NCBI GenBank assembly: GCA_945901045.1
Contig: CAMDKK010000025.1
Coordinates: 1 to 53,057 of the forward strand
Length of the DNA: 53,057 nt
Direction of reading: 5' to 3'
Source of the DNA: Limnohabitans sp. Rim8
GTDB lineage: Bacteria; Pseudomonadota; Gammaproteobacteria; Burkholderiales; Burkholderiaceae_C
Made by a program: the position numbers and the translations under genes. How positions within the stretch are numbered: the first letter of the stretch is position 1; the number at the start of each line of letters is the position of its first letter. Shown piece by piece: positions 1 through 9,072 of this stretch. Below the pieces are notes generated by a model. It made no database searches. It was given only the letters and a program-made list of their open reading frames with translations, and was not told the DNA's origin.

Positions 1-833
1 GCGGTGGGTCGCTGCGCCCAACGCGCCAACGTAAAGCGGCCCGCCAAACTGGCAATGGCGGCGGTTTCCAAGGCTTCCTCGATGGACATGGGGGGCAGCA
101 AACCGGCAAAGCGCTGGGCCAACATGGATTTGCCGGAGCCAGGGGGGCCGACCATCAACAGGCTGTGCCCTCCGGCGGCGGCGATTTCCAAAACCCGTTT
201 GGACGCGGCCTGGCCCTTCACGTCCGACAGGTCGGGGTAATTGGCTTGCGCAGGCAAGGTGGTGGGGTGCACGCGTGCCCAACCCTCGCCAGCGGGTTCA
301 GCAGGCTCATTGGAGGGAGGCAAAAATTGTTGCACCACATCCAACAAGTGCTTGGCCCTGTAAATGTGGGCATCAGGCACCAAGGCCGCTTCTTCGGCAC
401 TGCCAGGGGGAAGCACCAATTTGGTGCTGACTTGGAGCTGCCTTAAGGCCAAGCTCATGGCCAGTGCGCCTCGCACCGGTCGCAACTCGCCAGACAAGGA
501 CAACTCGCCCGCAAACTCAAAGTCTGTCAATCGAGAGGCTTCGACTTGACCGCTGGCTGCCAGAATGCCCATTGCAATGGGCAAATCAAAACGCCCCGAG
601 TCTTTGGGCAAGTCAGCAGGCGCCAGATTCACCGTGATGCGTTTGTTGTGCGGGAATTCCAGGCCGGCATTCTGCAAAGCACTGCGCACCCTTTCACGCG
701 CCTCTTTCACTTCGACATCGGCCAGACCGACCAAAGTGAAGCTGGGCAAACCGTTGGCCAAATGCACCTCAACGGTGACTGCAGGGGCCTGCAGGCCCAC
801 CAAAGCACGGCTTTGCACCAAAGACAAACTCAT
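1..833 (-). CDS. comM: Mg-chelatase-like AAA ATPase, YifB/ComM family (3' part outside window)
   Basis: Reading leftwards from the ATG at 833, the first 277 codons are present and the gene runs off the window edge. A good ribosome site (AGGTGAGGA) lies directly upstream. The N-terminal 160 or so residues match the YifB/ComM fold that begins MSLSLVQSRALVGL and contains NLAPADLPKDSGRFDLPIA. A linker follows, then the start of the AAA domain with the Walker A motif GPPGSGKS (about 120-150 in DNA coordinates). In Vibrio and other bacteria ComM is a hexameric helicase that promotes branch migration of incoming single-stranded DNA during natural transformation. That role is family knowledge; the sequence here shows only the family. 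It diverges from the torF operon. Confidence 0.9.
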   Translation of the reverse strand, partial: MSLSLVQSRALVGLQAPAVTVEVHLANGLPSFTLVGLADVEVKEARERVRSALQNAGLEFPHNKRITVNLAPADLPKDSGRFDLPIAMGILAASGQVEASRLTDFEFAGELSLSGELRPVRGALAMSLALRQLQVSTKLVLPPGSAEEAALVPDAHIYRAKHLLDVVQQFLPPSNEPAEPAGEGWARVHPTTLPAQANYPDLSDVKGQAASKRVLEIAAAGGHSLLMVGPPGSGKSMLAQRFAGLLPPMSIEEALETAAIASLAGRFTLARWAQRPT

Positions 834-845
834 TCCTCACCTTTC

Positions 846-889
846 AGCCCCGTATTGGTGCAATATGTGCGCTGCGCCGAATTGGTATT
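846..889 (+). promoter_or_regulatory. Two NtrC-like enhancer sites upstream of the torF sigma-54 promoter
   Basis: Positions 846-862 and 873-889 both resemble the NtrC dyad TGCACC-N4/5-GGTGCA. The first keeps a complete right half (TGGTGCA) and most of the left; the second keeps TGC.CC and TGGT. Their centres are 27 bp apart and lie about 140-165 bp before the predicted transcription start, which is normal for an enhancer. This was judged by eye against the remembered consensus. Confidence 0.5.
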
Positions 890-990
890 TGTTGCGCCTG
901 CGCATGTCCAAGGGGATTGGATCACGAAATGAAGCGTAAAGAACTCATCGTTAATGCGTATATGCAAAGGGTACCCCTGAGGGGCAGTGC

Positions 991-1008
991 TTGGCACGCT
1001 AAGTGCTT
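991..1008 (+). promoter_or_regulatory. Sigma-54 (RpoN) promoter of torF-glnK-amtB
   Basis: TTGGCACG-N4-GTGCTT matches the RpoN -24/-12 consensus (TTGGCACG-N4-TTGCTT) with one mismatch. The invariant GG and GC dinucleotides have the required 10-base gap. The predicted start is near 1019, giving a leader of about 30 nt before the torF ATG at 1050. With NtrC-like sites upstream and nitrogen genes downstream, nitrogen-limitation control is a strong inference. Confidence 0.8.
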
Positions 1009-1049
1009 AGCTTAAAAGTCGTCATTTCCTATTTCATTTGGAGTTCTTT

Positions 1050-1820
1050 ATGAAGAAAATCTCTTCCCCCATTTTGTTCGCATTGACCATGGGTGCCGCA
1101 GTCGGCGCGATGGCCCAAACAGCTGCGCCTGCAGCGCCAGAAAGCACCATGGCCTACAACGTGGGCGGTGTGTCTGACTACCGTTACCGCGGTATTTCAC
1201 AAACTCGCAAGCAAGCTACGTTGCAAGGCGGATTTGATTACAACGACAAGAGCGGTTTCTACGTGGGCGCTTGGGCTTCCGGCATCAAATGGATCCAGGA
1301 TGCGGGTGCCAAAGATGGCAACGTTGAAATCGATTTGTATGGCGGCTACAAAGGTGCGGCCGGTGATGTGGCTTATGACGTGGGCTTCCTGCGCTACCAG
1401 TACCAAGGCAACTCCTACGCCAAAAAGAACGGCGTATTCCCTGGCTATGTGGATGCCAACACCAACGAAGTTTACGCAGCTGCCACCTTCGGCTTGGTCA
1501 CAGCCAAATACTCTTATGCGACTACCAACCTGTTCGGCAACGCTAATAGCAAGGGTAGCTACTACCTTGATCTGAGCGCAACTTTGGATCTGGGCGGAGG
1601 TTACTCTTTGACTCCTCACTTGGGTTACCAGAACATTGCCAAGACACCTGATGGCACTTACACCGATTACGCCTTGACTTTGGGTAAAGACCTGGGCAAT
1701 GGGTTGAGCGCTTCAGCTGCGCTCATCGGCACCGATGCTAAAAAATCTTTTTACTACACCCCTTCAGGTAAACCTACGGGCGATGCGGGCCTGGTTGTTG
1801 GCCTGAAATACACCTTCTGA
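1050..1820 (+). CDS. TorF-family putative outer-membrane porin
   Basis: This 256-residue protein has a Sec signal peptide (MKKISSPILFALTMGAAVGAMA, cleaved near residue 22). The mature part is rich in aromatic residues and glycine and alternates like beta strands, ending in a C-terminal Phe (KYTF) typical of outer-membrane barrels. The opening YNVGGVSDYRYRGISQT is typical of the family of proteobacterial conserved proteins annotated as TorF-like porins. The ATG at 1050 has GGAG at 1040-1043; an upstream in-frame TTG at 1038 overlaps that ribosome site and is unlikely. It is followed 28 bp later by glnK in an apparent operon. The substrate is unknown; a role in passing nitrogen compounds across the outer membrane is inferred from position only. 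Confidence 0.8.
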   Translation: MKKISSPILFALTMGAAVGAMAQTAAPAAPESTMAYNVGGVSDYRYRGISQTRKQATLQGGFDYNDKSGFYVGAWASGIKWIQDAGAKDGNVEIDLYGGYKGAAGDVAYDVGFLRYQYQGNSYAKKNGVFPGYVDANTNEVYAAATFGLVTAKYSYATTNLFGNANSKGSYYLDLSATLDLGGGYSLTPHLGYQNIAKTPDGTYTDYALTLGKDLGNGLSASAALIGTDAKKSFYYTPSGKPTGDAGLVVGLKYTF

Positions 1821-1824
1821 TTGA

Positions 1825-2187
<363 letters not shown>

Positions 2188-2215
2188 AACCCATCCCCTA
2201 AAGAGAGTCAAAAAA

Positions 2216-3751
2216 ATGAAAAAGCTACTTGCCTCCTTGGCATTGGGTTTCAGCCTCTTGGCTGCCGCGCCCGCCTTCAGTGCCGATGCACCTGCAGCTG
2301 CAGCAACCGAAGCCAAAGCCGATGCGGCCCCTGCGCCTGCTGCTGGCGCACCCGCTGCTGCCATGCCTGCGGCTGCAGCCTCTGCTGAAGCACCCGCCGA
2401 GGCCGCACCCGTGCTCGTGCCCAACAAGGGCGACACCGCCTGGATGATGGTCTCCACCATCTTGGTCATCATGATGGTGGTGCCCGGCTTGGCCTTGTTC
2501 TATGGCGGTTTGGTCCGCAGCAAAAATATGCTGTCGGTGTTGATGCAGGTCATGGTCACCTTCTCCTTGATCACCGTCTTGTGGTTCATCTATGGCTACA
2601 GCCTGGCGTTTACGGAAGGCAATGCCTTCATCGGTGGCCTGGATCGCCTCTTCATGAAGGGCATCTGGGACAACGCTGCCGGAACGTTTGCCAATGCCGC
2701 CACGTTCAGCAAGGGCGTTGTTATTCCTGAGATCACATTCGCTGGATTCCAAGCCACGTTTGCTGGCATCACATGCGCCCTGATCGTGGGTGCGTTTGCC
2801 GAGCGTATCAAGTTCTCTGCTGTGCTCATGTTCATGGTTTTGTGGTTCACTTTCAGCTACTTGCCGATCGCCCACATGGTGTGGTTCTGGATGGGCCCTG
2901 ACGCTTACAGCGCTAAGGAAGTTGTGGACGAAATGAACGGTAAAGCCGGTCTGCTCTGGCAGTGGGGTGCACTGGACTTTGCTGGCGGTACTGTGGTGCA
3001 CATCAACGCCGCGATGGCCGGTTTGGTGGGTGCCTTCATGGTCGGCAAGCGGGTGGGTTATGGCCGTGAAGCCATGGCGCCGCACAGCTTGACATTGACC
3101 ATGGTCGGTGCCTCGCTCTTGTGGGTAGGTTGGTTCGGCTTTAATGCGGGCTCTGCTTTGGAAGCCAATGGCTTCGCGGCACTGGCCTTTGCCAACACCC
3201 TCCTCGCTACTTCTGCGGCTGTCCTGTCCTGGTGCATCGGTGAAGCCTTGATGCGTGGCAAAGCTTCCATGCTGGGTGCTGCCTCGGGTGCCGTGGCCGG
3301 TCTGGTGGCGATCACGCCTGCCGCTGGCAACGTGGGCATCGGTGGTGCTTTGATCATTGGTTTGATCGCTGGCTTTGCATGCTTGTGGGGCGTCAATGGC
3401 CTCAAGAAAATGCTCGGCGCTGACGATTCATTGGACGTCTTCGGTGTGCACGGGGTGGGTGGTATTGTTGGTGCTTTGCTCACCGGTGTGTTCAGCTCGC
3501 CCAATTTGGGTGGACCCAGCGCCATGGGCGATTGGGTCACAGCCACGATGATCACTTCGGCCGATTTTTCTATCGCTTCACAAGTGTGGATTCAGGCCAA
3601 AGCCGTCTTGGTGACAGTTGTCTGGTCGGGTGTCGTGTCCTTGATTGCCTTCAAGTTGGTGGATCTGACCATCGGTCTTCGTGTCACTGAAGAAGAAGAG
3701 CGCGAAGGTCTGGACATCAGCTCGCACGGTGAGACGGCGTACCACAGCTAA
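2216..3751 (+). CDS. amtB: Ammonium transporter
   Basis: This 511-residue protein transports ammonium across the inner membrane. It begins with a signal peptide (MKKLLASLALGFSLLAAAPA), followed by about 45 residues made almost entirely of Ala, Pro and Glu, then the Amt core from about residue 70 (NKGDTAWMMVSTILV). Pore histidines are visible in GGTVVHINA and DVFGVHGVGG, and the Asp of the ammonium recruitment region is in LDFAGGTVVH. The ATG at 2216 follows GAGAGTC; an upstream reading frame extends into glnK but is not the start. It ends before two hairpins, the second a clear terminator. GlnK is expected to regulate it directly. The Ala/Pro-rich periplasmic extension is longer than in E. 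coli AmtB. Confidence 0.95.
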   Translation: MKKLLASLALGFSLLAAAPAFSADAPAAAATEAKADAAPAPAAGAPAAAMPAAAASAEAPAEAAPVLVPNKGDTAWMMVSTILVIMMVVPGLALFYGGLVRSKNMLSVLMQVMVTFSLITVLWFIYGYSLAFTEGNAFIGGLDRLFMKGIWDNAAGTFANAATFSKGVVIPEITFAGFQATFAGITCALIVGAFAERIKFSAVLMFMVLWFTFSYLPIAHMVWFWMGPDAYSAKEVVDEMNGKAGLLWQWGALDFAGGTVVHINAAMAGLVGAFMVGKRVGYGREAMAPHSLTLTMVGASLLWVGWFGFNAGSALEANGFAALAFANTLLATSAAVLSWCIGEALMRGKASMLGAASGAVAGLVAITPAAGNVGIGGALIIGLIAGFACLWGVNGLKKMLGADDSLDVFGVHGVGGIVGALLTGVFSSPNLGGPSAMGDWVTATMITSADFSIASQVWIQAKAVLVTVVWSGVVSLIAFKLVDLTIGLRVTEEEEREGLDISSHGETAYHS

Positions 3752-3768
3752 CAGGATTAAATTGCCAG

Positions 3769-3828
3769 GGTGGTTTTCACAACCACCTCTCCTGACAGCC
3801 CGCCGCATGCAAGTGCGCGGGCTTTTTT
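3769..3828 (+). terminator. Terminator of the torF-glnK-amtB operon (tandem hairpins)
   Basis: A 7-bp perfect stem GGTGGTT/AACCACC (3769-3775 and 3781-3787) is followed by a second 7-bp stem AGCCCGC/GCGGGCT (3797-3803 and 3817-3823) and a run of six T. The second element is a standard rho-independent terminator. Confidence 0.85.
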
Positions 3829-3880
3829 AATGTCCGTACAGCATGTTAAAGTGGGCAGTTCAAGTTTGCTTCGATTGCCC

Positions 3881-4402
3881 ATGTCACATCCCAAAGATCA
3901 GGCTCCAGTCTCTGAATCCAGTTTTGCCGACGAGGACGAGAACCCCCGCATTTCCCTGAAAATCGAAGATTGGTTGACGGTCATCGTGATGGGCTTGCTT
4001 TCCCTCATCACCTTTGCCAACGTGCTGGTGCGGTATTTCACAGACCAATCCTTTGCCTGGACAGAAGAGTTCTCAGTGTTCCTTATGATTGTGTTGGCGC
4101 TGGTCGCAGGCTCTGCATCGGTGGCACGCAACAGGCAAATTCGAATCGAGTATTTTGCAGACAGCGGCTCTGAAAAAAGGCAACGTGCATTGGCCCGTTT
4201 TGGCGCCTTGATGGTTTTTCTTTTGTTTGCGCTGATTGCTGTTCTCAGCACCCGCGTCGTCTGGGATGATTACCGCTTCGGTGAAACCTCGCCGGGTATT
4301 GGGGTGCCGCAGTGGTGGTACACCATTTGGTTGCCGGTCATGTCGGTGGCCATTGCGGGCCGTGCCCTGGGACTCTTCGTGCGCCGAGGTCGTCAGCCAT
4401 GA
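3881..4402 (+). CDS. TRAP transporter small permease subunit (DctQ family)
   Basis: This is a 173-residue membrane protein with four predicted helices: WLTVIVMGLLSLITFANVLV, the FSVFLMIVLALVAGSASVA region, FGALMVFLLFALIAVLS, and a final helix near WWYTIWLPVMSVAIAGRAL. The RYF...SFAWTEEFSVFLM stretch is typical of DctQ. It pairs with the large subunit, whose ATG overlaps its stop (ATGA, 4399-4402), indicating translational coupling. The start at 3881 is chosen because upstream in-frame ATGs (3770, 3830) overlap or abut the amtB terminator; no strong ribosome site decides it. The N-terminal 30 residues are acidic and polar. Confidence 0.85.
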   Translation: MSHPKDQAPVSESSFADEDENPRISLKIEDWLTVIVMGLLSLITFANVLVRYFTDQSFAWTEEFSVFLMIVLALVAGSASVARNRQIRIEYFADSGSEKRQRALARFGALMVFLLFALIAVLSTRVVWDDYRFGETSPGIGVPQWWYTIWLPVMSVAIAGRALGLFVRRGRQP

Positions 4403-5697
4403 TCCCCACGCTCCTGTTTGTGGCATTTGTCACCATGATGTTGATGGGCGTGCCCATTGGCGCCGCGCTCGGCTTGGCTGGTGCTGCGTGCATTGCCTTG
4501 GCCAATTCGGATGCGCAATGGTTTGGCCTGTTGGCTGTACCGCAAAATTTTTATGCAGGCTTGGGCAAATATCCCCTGCTGGCGATACCCATGTTTGTTT
4601 TGGTCGGCTCCATCTTTGACCGCTCGGGTGTGGCGCTGCGCTTGGTCAACTTTGCTGTGGCCATTGTGGGGCGAGGCCCGGGCATGTTGCCGTTGGTGGC
4701 GATTGTGGTGGCCATGTTTTTGGGTGGCATTTCAGGCTCAGGACCCGCCAATGCGGCGGCTGTGGGCGCGGTCATGATCGCGGCCATGTCACGCGCCGGT
4801 TACCCGCCAGCTTTTTCTGCCAGCGTGGTCGGCGCGGCGGCGGCCACCGATATTTTGATTCCGCCTTCCGTGGCCTTCATCGTGTATTCGGTCTTGGTGC
4901 CTGGCGCCTCCGTGCCCGCCTTGTTTGCGGCCGGCATGATTCCTGGCATTTTGGCGGGCGTGGCCCTGATCGTGCCAGCCGTCTGGATGGCCCGCAAACA
5001 CAAAATGGGGGCACTCGAGGCCAGCTTGCCGCGCCCTGAATTGTGGAAAAGCTTTATCGAAGCGACCTGGGGTTTGGCTGCGCCGGTGTTGATTTTGGGA
5101 GGGATGCGTGCCGGTTGGTTCACGCCTACCGAGGCCGCGGTTGTGGCCGTGTTCTATGGCTTGTTTGTGGGCATGGTGATTTACCGCACCATCCATTTCC
5201 GCGATCTTTTTGTGATCTTGCGTGAGTCGGGCGAACTGTCTGCCATCATTTTGTTGGTAGTCTCTCTGGCAGGAATTTTTGCTTTTTCCCTGTCAACCTT
5301 GGGTGTGATTGACCCCGTTACCCGAGCCATCGTCAATTCGGGCTTGGGTGAACACGGTGTCTTGGCCCTGCTGATCCTCTTGTTGATCACGGTGGGCATG
5401 TTCCTCGATGGTGTTTCGATCTTTCTGATCTTCGTGCCCTTGCTGTGGCCTATTGTTCAGTTTTACAAGTGGGACCCTGTCTGGTTTGGTGTCATCCTCA
5501 CACTCAAGGTGGCGCTGGGACAGTTCACCCCGCCCATGGCCGTGAACCTGATGGTATCGTGTCGCATCGCGGGTGTGCGCATGGAAGAAACAGTGCCCTG
5601 GGTGGGCTGGATGTTGTTTTCGATGTTCTTGGTCATGATCGCAGTCATCGTCTGGCCTGAGCTTGCTTTGTGGTTACCCCGTTATTTGGGTTATTGA
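4399..5697 (+). CDS. TRAP transporter large permease subunit (DctM family)
   Basis: The product is 432 residues with about 12 hydrophobic segments across its length. Typical DctM segments are visible: MLMGVPIGAALGLAGA, MFVLVGSIFDRSGVA, FLGGISGSGPANAAAVGAVM and ATDILIPPSVAFIVYS. It forms the sodium-coupled translocation unit with the small subunit upstream and receives substrate from the binding protein encoded 27 bp downstream. The start at 4399 overlaps the stop of the small subunit. The substrate cannot be read from this subunit; the neighbouring lactonase suggests a sugar acid or related carboxylate. Confidence 0.92.
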   Translation: MIPTLLFVAFVTMMLMGVPIGAALGLAGAACIALANSDAQWFGLLAVPQNFYAGLGKYPLLAIPMFVLVGSIFDRSGVALRLVNFAVAIVGRGPGMLPLVAIVVAMFLGGISGSGPANAAAVGAVMIAAMSRAGYPPAFSASVVGAAAATDILIPPSVAFIVYSVLVPGASVPALFAAGMIPGILAGVALIVPAVWMARKHKMGALEASLPRPELWKSFIEATWGLAAPVLILGGMRAGWFTPTEAAVVAVFYGLFVGMVIYRTIHFRDLFVILRESGELSAIILLVVSLAGIFAFSLSTLGVIDPVTRAIVNSGLGEHGVLALLILLLITVGMFLDGVSIFLIFVPLLWPIVQFYKWDPVWFGVILTLKVALGQFTPPMAVNLMVSCRIAGVRMEETVPWVGWMLFSMFLVMIAVIVWPELALWLPRYLGY

Positions 5698-5724
5698 ATT
5701 GTTATTTTTCTAAAGGAGACTCTC

Positions 5725-6759
5725 ATGAAATTACGTCGTCATTTACTCAGCCTGCTGGCCCTTGCAGCGGGCTTGAGCGCCTTCACAGCGCCGGCCGTCG
5801 CGGCCGAATACAAAGCCGAATACCGCATGTCGCTGGTTCTTGGCCCACCGACACCTTGGGGCCAAGCGGGCAAGATGTGGGCCGATATGGTCAAAGAGCG
5901 TACACAAGGGCGCATCAACATCAAGCTCTACCCTGGCGTGTCCTTGATTCAGGGCGATCAAACACGCGAGTTCAGCGCTTTGCGCCAAGGTGTGATCGAC
6001 ATGGCCGTGGGCTCGACCATCAACTGGTCGCCGCAAGTCAAAGAGTTGAATTTGTTTTCTTTGCCTTTCTTGATGCCCGACTATGCCGCTATCGATGCAC
6101 TGACCCAAGGCAGCGTGGGCAAAAAAGTGTTCTCCACGCTGGACAAATCCGGTGTGGTGCCCTTGGCTTGGGGTGAAAACGGTTTCCGTGAGTTGACCAA
6201 CTCCAAGCGCGTGATCAAGTCACCTGCCGACCTCAAAGGCATGAAAATCCGCGTGGTGGGCTCGCCCATTTATTCGGACATGTTCAGTGCCTTGGGCGCC
6301 AACCCCACGCAAATGAGTTGGGCCGATGCACAACCCGCTTTGTCCAGTGGCGCGGTGGACGGACAAGAAAACCCCTTGTTCTTGTTCACGGTACTGAAAA
6401 TGCACAACGTGGGCCAGAAATTTGTAACGACTTGGGGCTATGTGGCCGACCCGTTGATTTTTGTCGTCAACAAAGAAATCTGGAGCTCATGGACACCGGT
6501 TGACCAAGAGATCGTGCGCCAAGCGGCCATCGATGCGGGTAAGGCTGAGATCACCATTGCCCGCAAAGGCCTGGTCGAGGCAGACAAACCGGTGCTCAAA
6601 GACATTGCCGCCATGGGCGTGACAGTGACGTCGTTGACACCTGAAGAGCGAGACGTTTTTGTGAAGGCGACACGCCCTGTGTATGAAAAATGGAAAAACA
6701 CAGTCGGTTTGGCCTTGGTCAAAGAAGCCGAAGAAGCGGTAGCTGCGCGCAAGAAGTGA
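5725..6759 (+). CDS. TRAP transporter substrate-binding protein (DctP family)
   Basis: This 344-residue periplasmic receptor starts at an ATG preceded by AAAGGAG and has a signal peptide ending near AVAAEYKAEY. The DctP fold is recognisable from GPPTPWGQAGKMWADMVKER, the LKGMKIRVVGSPIY segment with the conserved carboxylate-binding Arg, and the QPALSSGAVDGQENPLFLF segment. It is the third gene of the Q-M-P set and should determine specificity. Carboxylate ligands are the rule for this family; the exact ligand is unknown. A terminator-like hairpin follows. Confidence 0.92.
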   Translation: MKLRRHLLSLLALAAGLSAFTAPAVAAEYKAEYRMSLVLGPPTPWGQAGKMWADMVKERTQGRINIKLYPGVSLIQGDQTREFSALRQGVIDMAVGSTINWSPQVKELNLFSLPFLMPDYAAIDALTQGSVGKKVFSTLDKSGVVPLAWGENGFRELTNSKRVIKSPADLKGMKIRVVGSPIYSDMFSALGANPTQMSWADAQPALSSGAVDGQENPLFLFTVLKMHNVGQKFVTTWGYVADPLIFVVNKEIWSSWTPVDQEIVRQAAIDAGKAEITIARKGLVEADKPVLKDIAAMGVTVTSLTPEERDVFVKATRPVYEKWKNTVGLALVKEAEEAVAARKK

Positions 6760-6786
6760 CCCGCGCCGGCTCGCCGGCAACACCCC

Positions 6787-6818
6787 AGCCCGCAGAGTCT
6801 CGTGCCCTGCGGGCTGTT
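6787..6818 (+). terminator. Terminator-like hairpin after the TRAP genes
   Basis: A perfect 9-bp stem AGCCCGCAG/CTGCGGGCT (6787-6795 and 6807-6815) with an 11-nt loop is followed by only GTTTC. The short T run makes it a weak rho-independent terminator, possibly allowing read-through to the lactonase gene. Confidence 0.6.
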
Positions 6819-6882
6819 TCATGTGGGGTAGCCAAAACAGGGCGAGATGGCAAAACATTCCCTGACGGGGCACAATGCCCGC

Positions 6883-7812
6883 ATGAACCCTGAACACGTC
6901 TGGACCGCCATCACCACCGCACCCGATGGCTTGAGCGAGTCGCCCTTTTGGCACCCGCAAGAACACCGTTTGTACTGGGTAGACATTCCCGGACGCAGAT
7001 TGGCGCGTCTGTTAATTCAGGGACAAATGCAGGCGCAAGGCACCGTGGAATACTGGCCCATGGCCGAAGAGCCTGGCTGCATCGCCCCCGTGCAGGGTGG
7101 AGGTTTGATCGTCGCACTGCGCGATGGCATCTACCTGGGCACGGCGTGGGGCGGCCCGCTGCAACTGCTCGCTGCTGCGCCCTATGACACCACCAAAATG
7201 CGCTTTAACGATGGAAAGTGCGATGCGCACGGTCGCTTTTGGGCGGGCACTCTGTACGAGCCCAAAGACCAAGCCTTGGGCCAGCTCTACATGCTCGACG
7301 CCCAAGGCCTGCACGCCATGCAAGGCGGCGTGACCACCGCCAACGGCCTGGCTTGGGCGCCCGATGGCCGCGCCGCCTATTGGTCCGACACCGCTGCGCA
7401 CCGCGTGCGGGCGTTTGACGTGGACTTGGCGAGCGGCCAGTTTTCAGGCGAGCGCTTATTTCATCAAATGACGCCTAAGCCCGCAGCTTGGGCATGGGGC
7501 AGTGACGCGCCTTATGCTGGCCGGCCAGATGGCGCGGCCATGGACGCCGAAGGCTGCTACTGGTCTGCCCAATACGAAGGCCAGCGCCTGCTGCGCCTGT
7601 CGCCCACCGGCCAAATAATGACCGAAGTGACTACCCCCGTGCCGTGCCCGACCATGCCCTGCTTTGGTGGGCCAGACCTCCAGACCCTGTTCATCACCAC
7701 CTCACGCCAAGGCCGTAGCCCCCAAGAGCTGACGCAGTACCCGCAGGCGGGTTGCGTGTTTGCGATGCGGGTGGCGGTGCCGGGCTTGGGGGTGAACTTC
7801 TACCAAGCCTGA
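6883..7812 (+). CDS. SMP-30/gluconolactonase/LRE family lactonase
   Basis: This 309-residue six-bladed beta-propeller hydrolase belongs to a family whose members hydrolyse sugar lactones using a divalent metal bound by Glu, Asn and Asp. These ligands are seen as the Glu in GLSESPFWHP, the Asn in TTANGLAWAPDG and the Asp in GRPDGAAMDAEGCYW. The segment RFNDGKCDAHGRFWAGT is also diagnostic. The start at 6883 matches the usual short N-terminus; an in-frame ATG at 6847 would add 12 residues, and neither has a clear ribosome site. Its position between TRAP genes and glycolate oxidase subunits suggests catabolism of a sugar acid or lactone. The true substrate is unknown. Confidence 0.85.
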   Translation: MNPEHVWTAITTAPDGLSESPFWHPQEHRLYWVDIPGRRLARLLIQGQMQAQGTVEYWPMAEEPGCIAPVQGGGLIVALRDGIYLGTAWGGPLQLLAAAPYDTTKMRFNDGKCDAHGRFWAGTLYEPKDQALGQLYMLDAQGLHAMQGGVTTANGLAWAPDGRAAYWSDTAAHRVRAFDVDLASGQFSGERLFHQMTPKPAAWAWGSDAPYAGRPDGAAMDAEGCYWSAQYEGQRLLRLSPTGQIMTEVTTPVPCPTMPCFGGPDLQTLFITTSRQGRSPQELTQYPQAGCVFAMRVAVPGLGVNFYQA

Positions 7813-7894
7813 CGCCTTGCGGTCTTGTTGGACGAATTTATAACAAGCCTTTGCCTCAAAAAATTCACCAAGCCCTGAGAGCAAGGGCGTTAAC

Positions 7895-9061
7895 ATGCTG
7901 GTCATGGATGCTGAACTCAATGCCCTTATCGATGCCGTACGTGACGCCGCTGCCCTCGGGCGCACTGTCCGTTTGCGCGGCAGCGGCAGTAAAGACTTTT
8001 GGGGCCAAAGCCTGACGGGTGATGTGCTCGATACGCGCGCCTACTGCGGCATTGTCAGCTACGAGCCCAGCGAGCTGGTGGTCACGGCCCGGTGCGGCAC
8101 GCCATTGGCCGAGTTGGAAGAAGCGCTCGCAGAACAAGGCCAATGCCTTGCGTTTGAGCCGCCGCACTTCAGTCAAGGCTCACAACAAGGTGCCACCGTC
8201 GGCGGCATGGTGGCCGCAGGCCTGAGCGGCCCTGCCCGCGCCACTTCAGGCGCGGTGCGCGACTTTGTGTTGGGCGCCCGCTTCATCAATGGTCTGGGCG
8301 AGCACCTCACGTTTGGCGGGCAGGTCATGAAAAACGTGGCGGGCTATGATGTGAGCCGCCTCATGGCCGGCAGCTGGGGCACCTTGGGCTTGATCACCGA
8401 GGTGAGCCTCAAGGTGCTGCCTATTCCCCCGGCAGAAGCCACGCTGATGTGTGCGGGCCTGTCTCAAAAGACGGCACTGAACTTGTTGCACCGCTGGGGC
8501 GGACAGCCCTTGCCCCTGAATGCCAGCGCATGGGTGCGAGACGCCAGCGCCCAGCCGGAGGCTGACTATTTGTTTGTACGCCTGCGCGGAGCCGTGGCTG
8601 CAGTGCAATCGGCCTTGGGAAAGATGCATGACGATGCAGTGGCTTTAGGCGCACAAGTTCAGCAAATGGACAACACCGAGGCCGCGCAAGATTGGCGCGC
8701 CAGTGGCGAGCAGTGCTTGCAATTCTTTGACGCGCCAAGCACCGACCTGTGCCTGTGGCGACTGTCGTTGCCGCAAACAGCGCCCGTGCTTGACTTGCCT
8801 TATGCGCAATATGTGGAATGGCAAGGTGCCCAGCGCTGGTTGTGGGCGCCGGCGTCTGCTGCCGTGGCGCTGCGCGAGCTGGCGCAATCGGTGGGGGGGC
8901 ATGCCAGCTTGTTCCGTGCCAGCAGTGCCCATGCCGACGTCGACAAAGCCGCTGGTGTGAACACCCCGTTGGACTTAGTGCAACAACGCGTCCAGCGGCA
9001 ATTGCAAAAGCAGCTTGATCCGAAAGGCGTCTTCGCCACCGGTCGACTGCACCCTATCTGA
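7895..9061 (+). CDS. glcE: Glycolate oxidase subunit GlcE (FAD-binding)
   Basis: This 388-residue protein has the FAD-binding type 4 (PCMH) fold. Recognisable segments are RTVRLRGSGSKDFWG, GATVGGMVAAGLSGPARAT, GAVRDFVLGARFINGLGE and NVAGYDVSRLMAGSWGTLGL. In the E. coli type complex, GlcD, GlcE and GlcF together oxidise glycolate to glyoxylate at the membrane, with GlcE and GlcD both flavin-binding. Start 7895 is used; an ATG three codons in (7904) is possible. glcF follows after 11 bp. The usual upstream partner glcD is absent; an SMP-30 lactonase occupies its place. Confidence 0.92.
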   Translation: MLVMDAELNALIDAVRDAAALGRTVRLRGSGSKDFWGQSLTGDVLDTRAYCGIVSYEPSELVVTARCGTPLAELEEALAEQGQCLAFEPPHFSQGSQQGATVGGMVAAGLSGPARATSGAVRDFVLGARFINGLGEHLTFGGQVMKNVAGYDVSRLMAGSWGTLGLITEVSLKVLPIPPAEATLMCAGLSQKTALNLLHRWGGQPLPLNASAWVRDASAQPEADYLFVRLRGAVAAVQSALGKMHDDAVALGAQVQQMDNTEAAQDWRASGEQCLQFFDAPSTDLCLWRLSLPQTAPVLDLPYAQYVEWQGAQRWLWAPASAAVALRELAQSVGGHASLFRASSAHADVDKAAGVNTPLDLVQQRVQRQLQKQLDPKGVFATGRLHPI

Positions 9062-9072
9062 GGCGACTTTTC

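Noticed and set aside
2225-3085. 286-codon minus-strand frame over amtB
   Set aside because: His/Gln/Gly-rich shadow of the amtB gene without a ribosome site.
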